The position numbers were made by a program, and so were the translations under genes. The notes below the pieces were generated by a model, which saw nothing but the letters and a program-made list of their open reading frames with translations, did not search any database and was not told the DNA's origin. Of a DNA stretch of 6,565 nucleotides, positions 6,020 to 6,565 are shown piece by piece (positions within the stretch are counted from its first letter, which is position 1; each line of letters begins with the position of its first letter). Source of the DNA: an uncultured Oscillospiraceae bacterium (GTDB taxonomy: Bacteria > Bacillota > Clostridia > Oscillospirales > Acutalibacteraceae). Where the stretch lies: positions 1 through 6,565 of the forward strand of contig USHL01000077.1 of NCBI GenBank assembly GCA_900554525.1, in the 5' to 3' direction.

Positions 6020-6417
6020 ATGCTCGAACAGCGCAAGAACGATCAGCAGGCAATACTGCTTGAACGCTTACGTGACAGGGAACAGCCAATGTCTATACGC
6101 AGATGCTGGAAAAGTGCGAAGCGGATATCGCCAGGTTCACTGCCGAGATCAATGCCATTCGCAACTACGACGAAACGATCAGAAAACGCAAGTCAAGGAT
6201 AAAACAAAGCATTGACCTCATAGATGATATTATCAAAGACGGAGCGATAAGCGATGAACACCTTCGGATGTTGGTAGATGTGATTCTGATAAGCGAGGTA
6301 AACAACGAGCAGTCAATTGAAATCGTCATGAAAGCGAATTTTCAAAACTGCCTTAACATGTACGATGAAAACGGCGAGCTCACCGACGGCGTATTCTTAC
6401 CCGAAGATTTTCTCTAA
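6020..6417 (+). pseudogene. C-terminal remnant of a large serine recombinase, frameshifted
   Basis: The reading frame begins with LEQRKNDQQAILLERLRD and continues, after a shift of one base near 6083-6085, with ANVYTQMLEKCEADIARF and the rest to the stop at 6415-6417. The joined product is a charged coiled-coil followed by LRMLVDVILISEVNNEQSIE and a beta-rich tail, the usual end of large serine recombinases of clostridial integrative elements (the part after the zinc ribbon and coiled coil). The resolvase catalytic domain and the recombinase domain are absent: an in-frame TAG lies at 6014-6016 and no matching sequence is seen upstream. The gene is therefore both 5'-truncated and frameshifted and cannot encode an active enzyme. 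It shows that a mobile element once ended here. The family call is from pattern recognition of the tail only. Confidence 0.75.
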
Positions 6418-6424
6418 AAGCACA

Positions 6425-6495
6425 GGCAGACGCATAACCTTAACCGACAAAAATCATCCGAAAATTGCGGTTAAAGATTGCGCGTCTGCCAAAAA
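6425..6495 (+). terminator. Compound hairpin after the recombinase remnant
   Basis: GGCAGACGC (6425-6433) pairs perfectly with GCGTCTGCC (6482-6490). Inside it TTAACCG (6440-6446) pairs with CGGTTAA (6468-6474), giving a two-tier stem, followed by AAAAATT. It begins 7 nt after the recombinase stop. The tail is A-rich on the plus strand, hence T-rich on the minus strand (TTTTT before the stem), so as an intrinsic terminator it fits better for transcription coming from the right. A structured element end or recombination site is an alternative. Confidence 0.55.
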
Positions 6496-6565
6496 TTCAG
6501 CGTCCTGAAATGTAAATGTCAAGCGAAAATGTCAAAAAACGCTCATTTAAAATGTACAATTACGG
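6496..6565. other. Right edge with short AAATGT-type repeats
   Basis: No gene is seen. ATGT occurs four times in a short span (AAATGTAAATGTCAA, AAAATGTCAA and AAAATGTACAA, from about 6509 to 6556). Closely spaced TGTCA/TGTACA motifs of this kind occur at the ends of some IS21-type elements, but the window stops before any transposase, so this is only a suggestion. Confidence 0.3.

Noticed and set aside
6086..6202. Second half of the 60-codon frame starting at 6020
   Set aside because: After the one-base shift near 6083-6085 the recombinase-like sequence continues in the other frame, so this part is out-of-frame translation.

Overview
The window looks like accessory DNA from a Gram-positive, low-to-moderate GC bacterium, most likely a gut-type Clostridia member. 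The reasons are near-consensus sigma-A promoters, strong GGAGG-type Shine-Dalgarno sites, AT-rich intergenic DNA, a CptIN-type type III toxin-antitoxin locus, and the remnant of a clostridial-style large serine recombinase. The species cannot be named from the sequence.

Layout. (1) 98-824 is a complete type III (RNA antitoxin/protein toxin) module. It has a perfect TTGACA-17-TATAAT promoter, two 46/47-nt RNA repeats that each fold as a hairpin plus loop pseudoknot, an attenuating terminator, a ToxN/CptN-like endoribonuclease gene (cptN), and a final terminator. (2) 855-4846 is a two-gene operon with its own extended -10 promoter and a very short leader. The first gene encodes a protein of about 1022 residues that carries, in order, the signature blocks of the two-barrel RNA polymerases related to eukaryotic RNA-silencing RdRPs (QDE-1 type) and phage SPbeta YonO: FDGEG, FQIR....KG, SM.K, LN.Q, RNP and DYDGD. 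The second gene overlaps it by 8 nt and encodes a 292-residue protein of unrecognised family. (3) 4864-5815, on the minus strand and convergent, is a HTH-Fic protein with an intact Fic motif and an inhibitory SxxxEG helix. Its near-consensus promoter overlaps one arm of a 14/15-bp inverted repeat. (4) 6020-6417 is the frameshifted C-terminal end of a large serine recombinase, followed by a strong compound hairpin at 6425-6490. The last bases carry short AAATGT-type repeats.

How it fits together. An RNA-regulated RNase, a single-chain RNA polymerase with a coupled unknown partner, and a putative AMP-transferase with its own HTH sit in less than 6 kb beside a decayed integrase. This is the composition of a mobile-element cargo or defence/stress island. 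Each module has its own promoter, so they look like separate cargo units. The most novel part is the polymerase operon: a silencing-type RdRP/YonO-like catalytic core with about 425 unassigned C-terminal residues and a dedicated translationally coupled partner. Whether it copies DNA or RNA, and whether it serves a phage, a defence pathway or RNA metabolism, cannot be decided from sequence alone.
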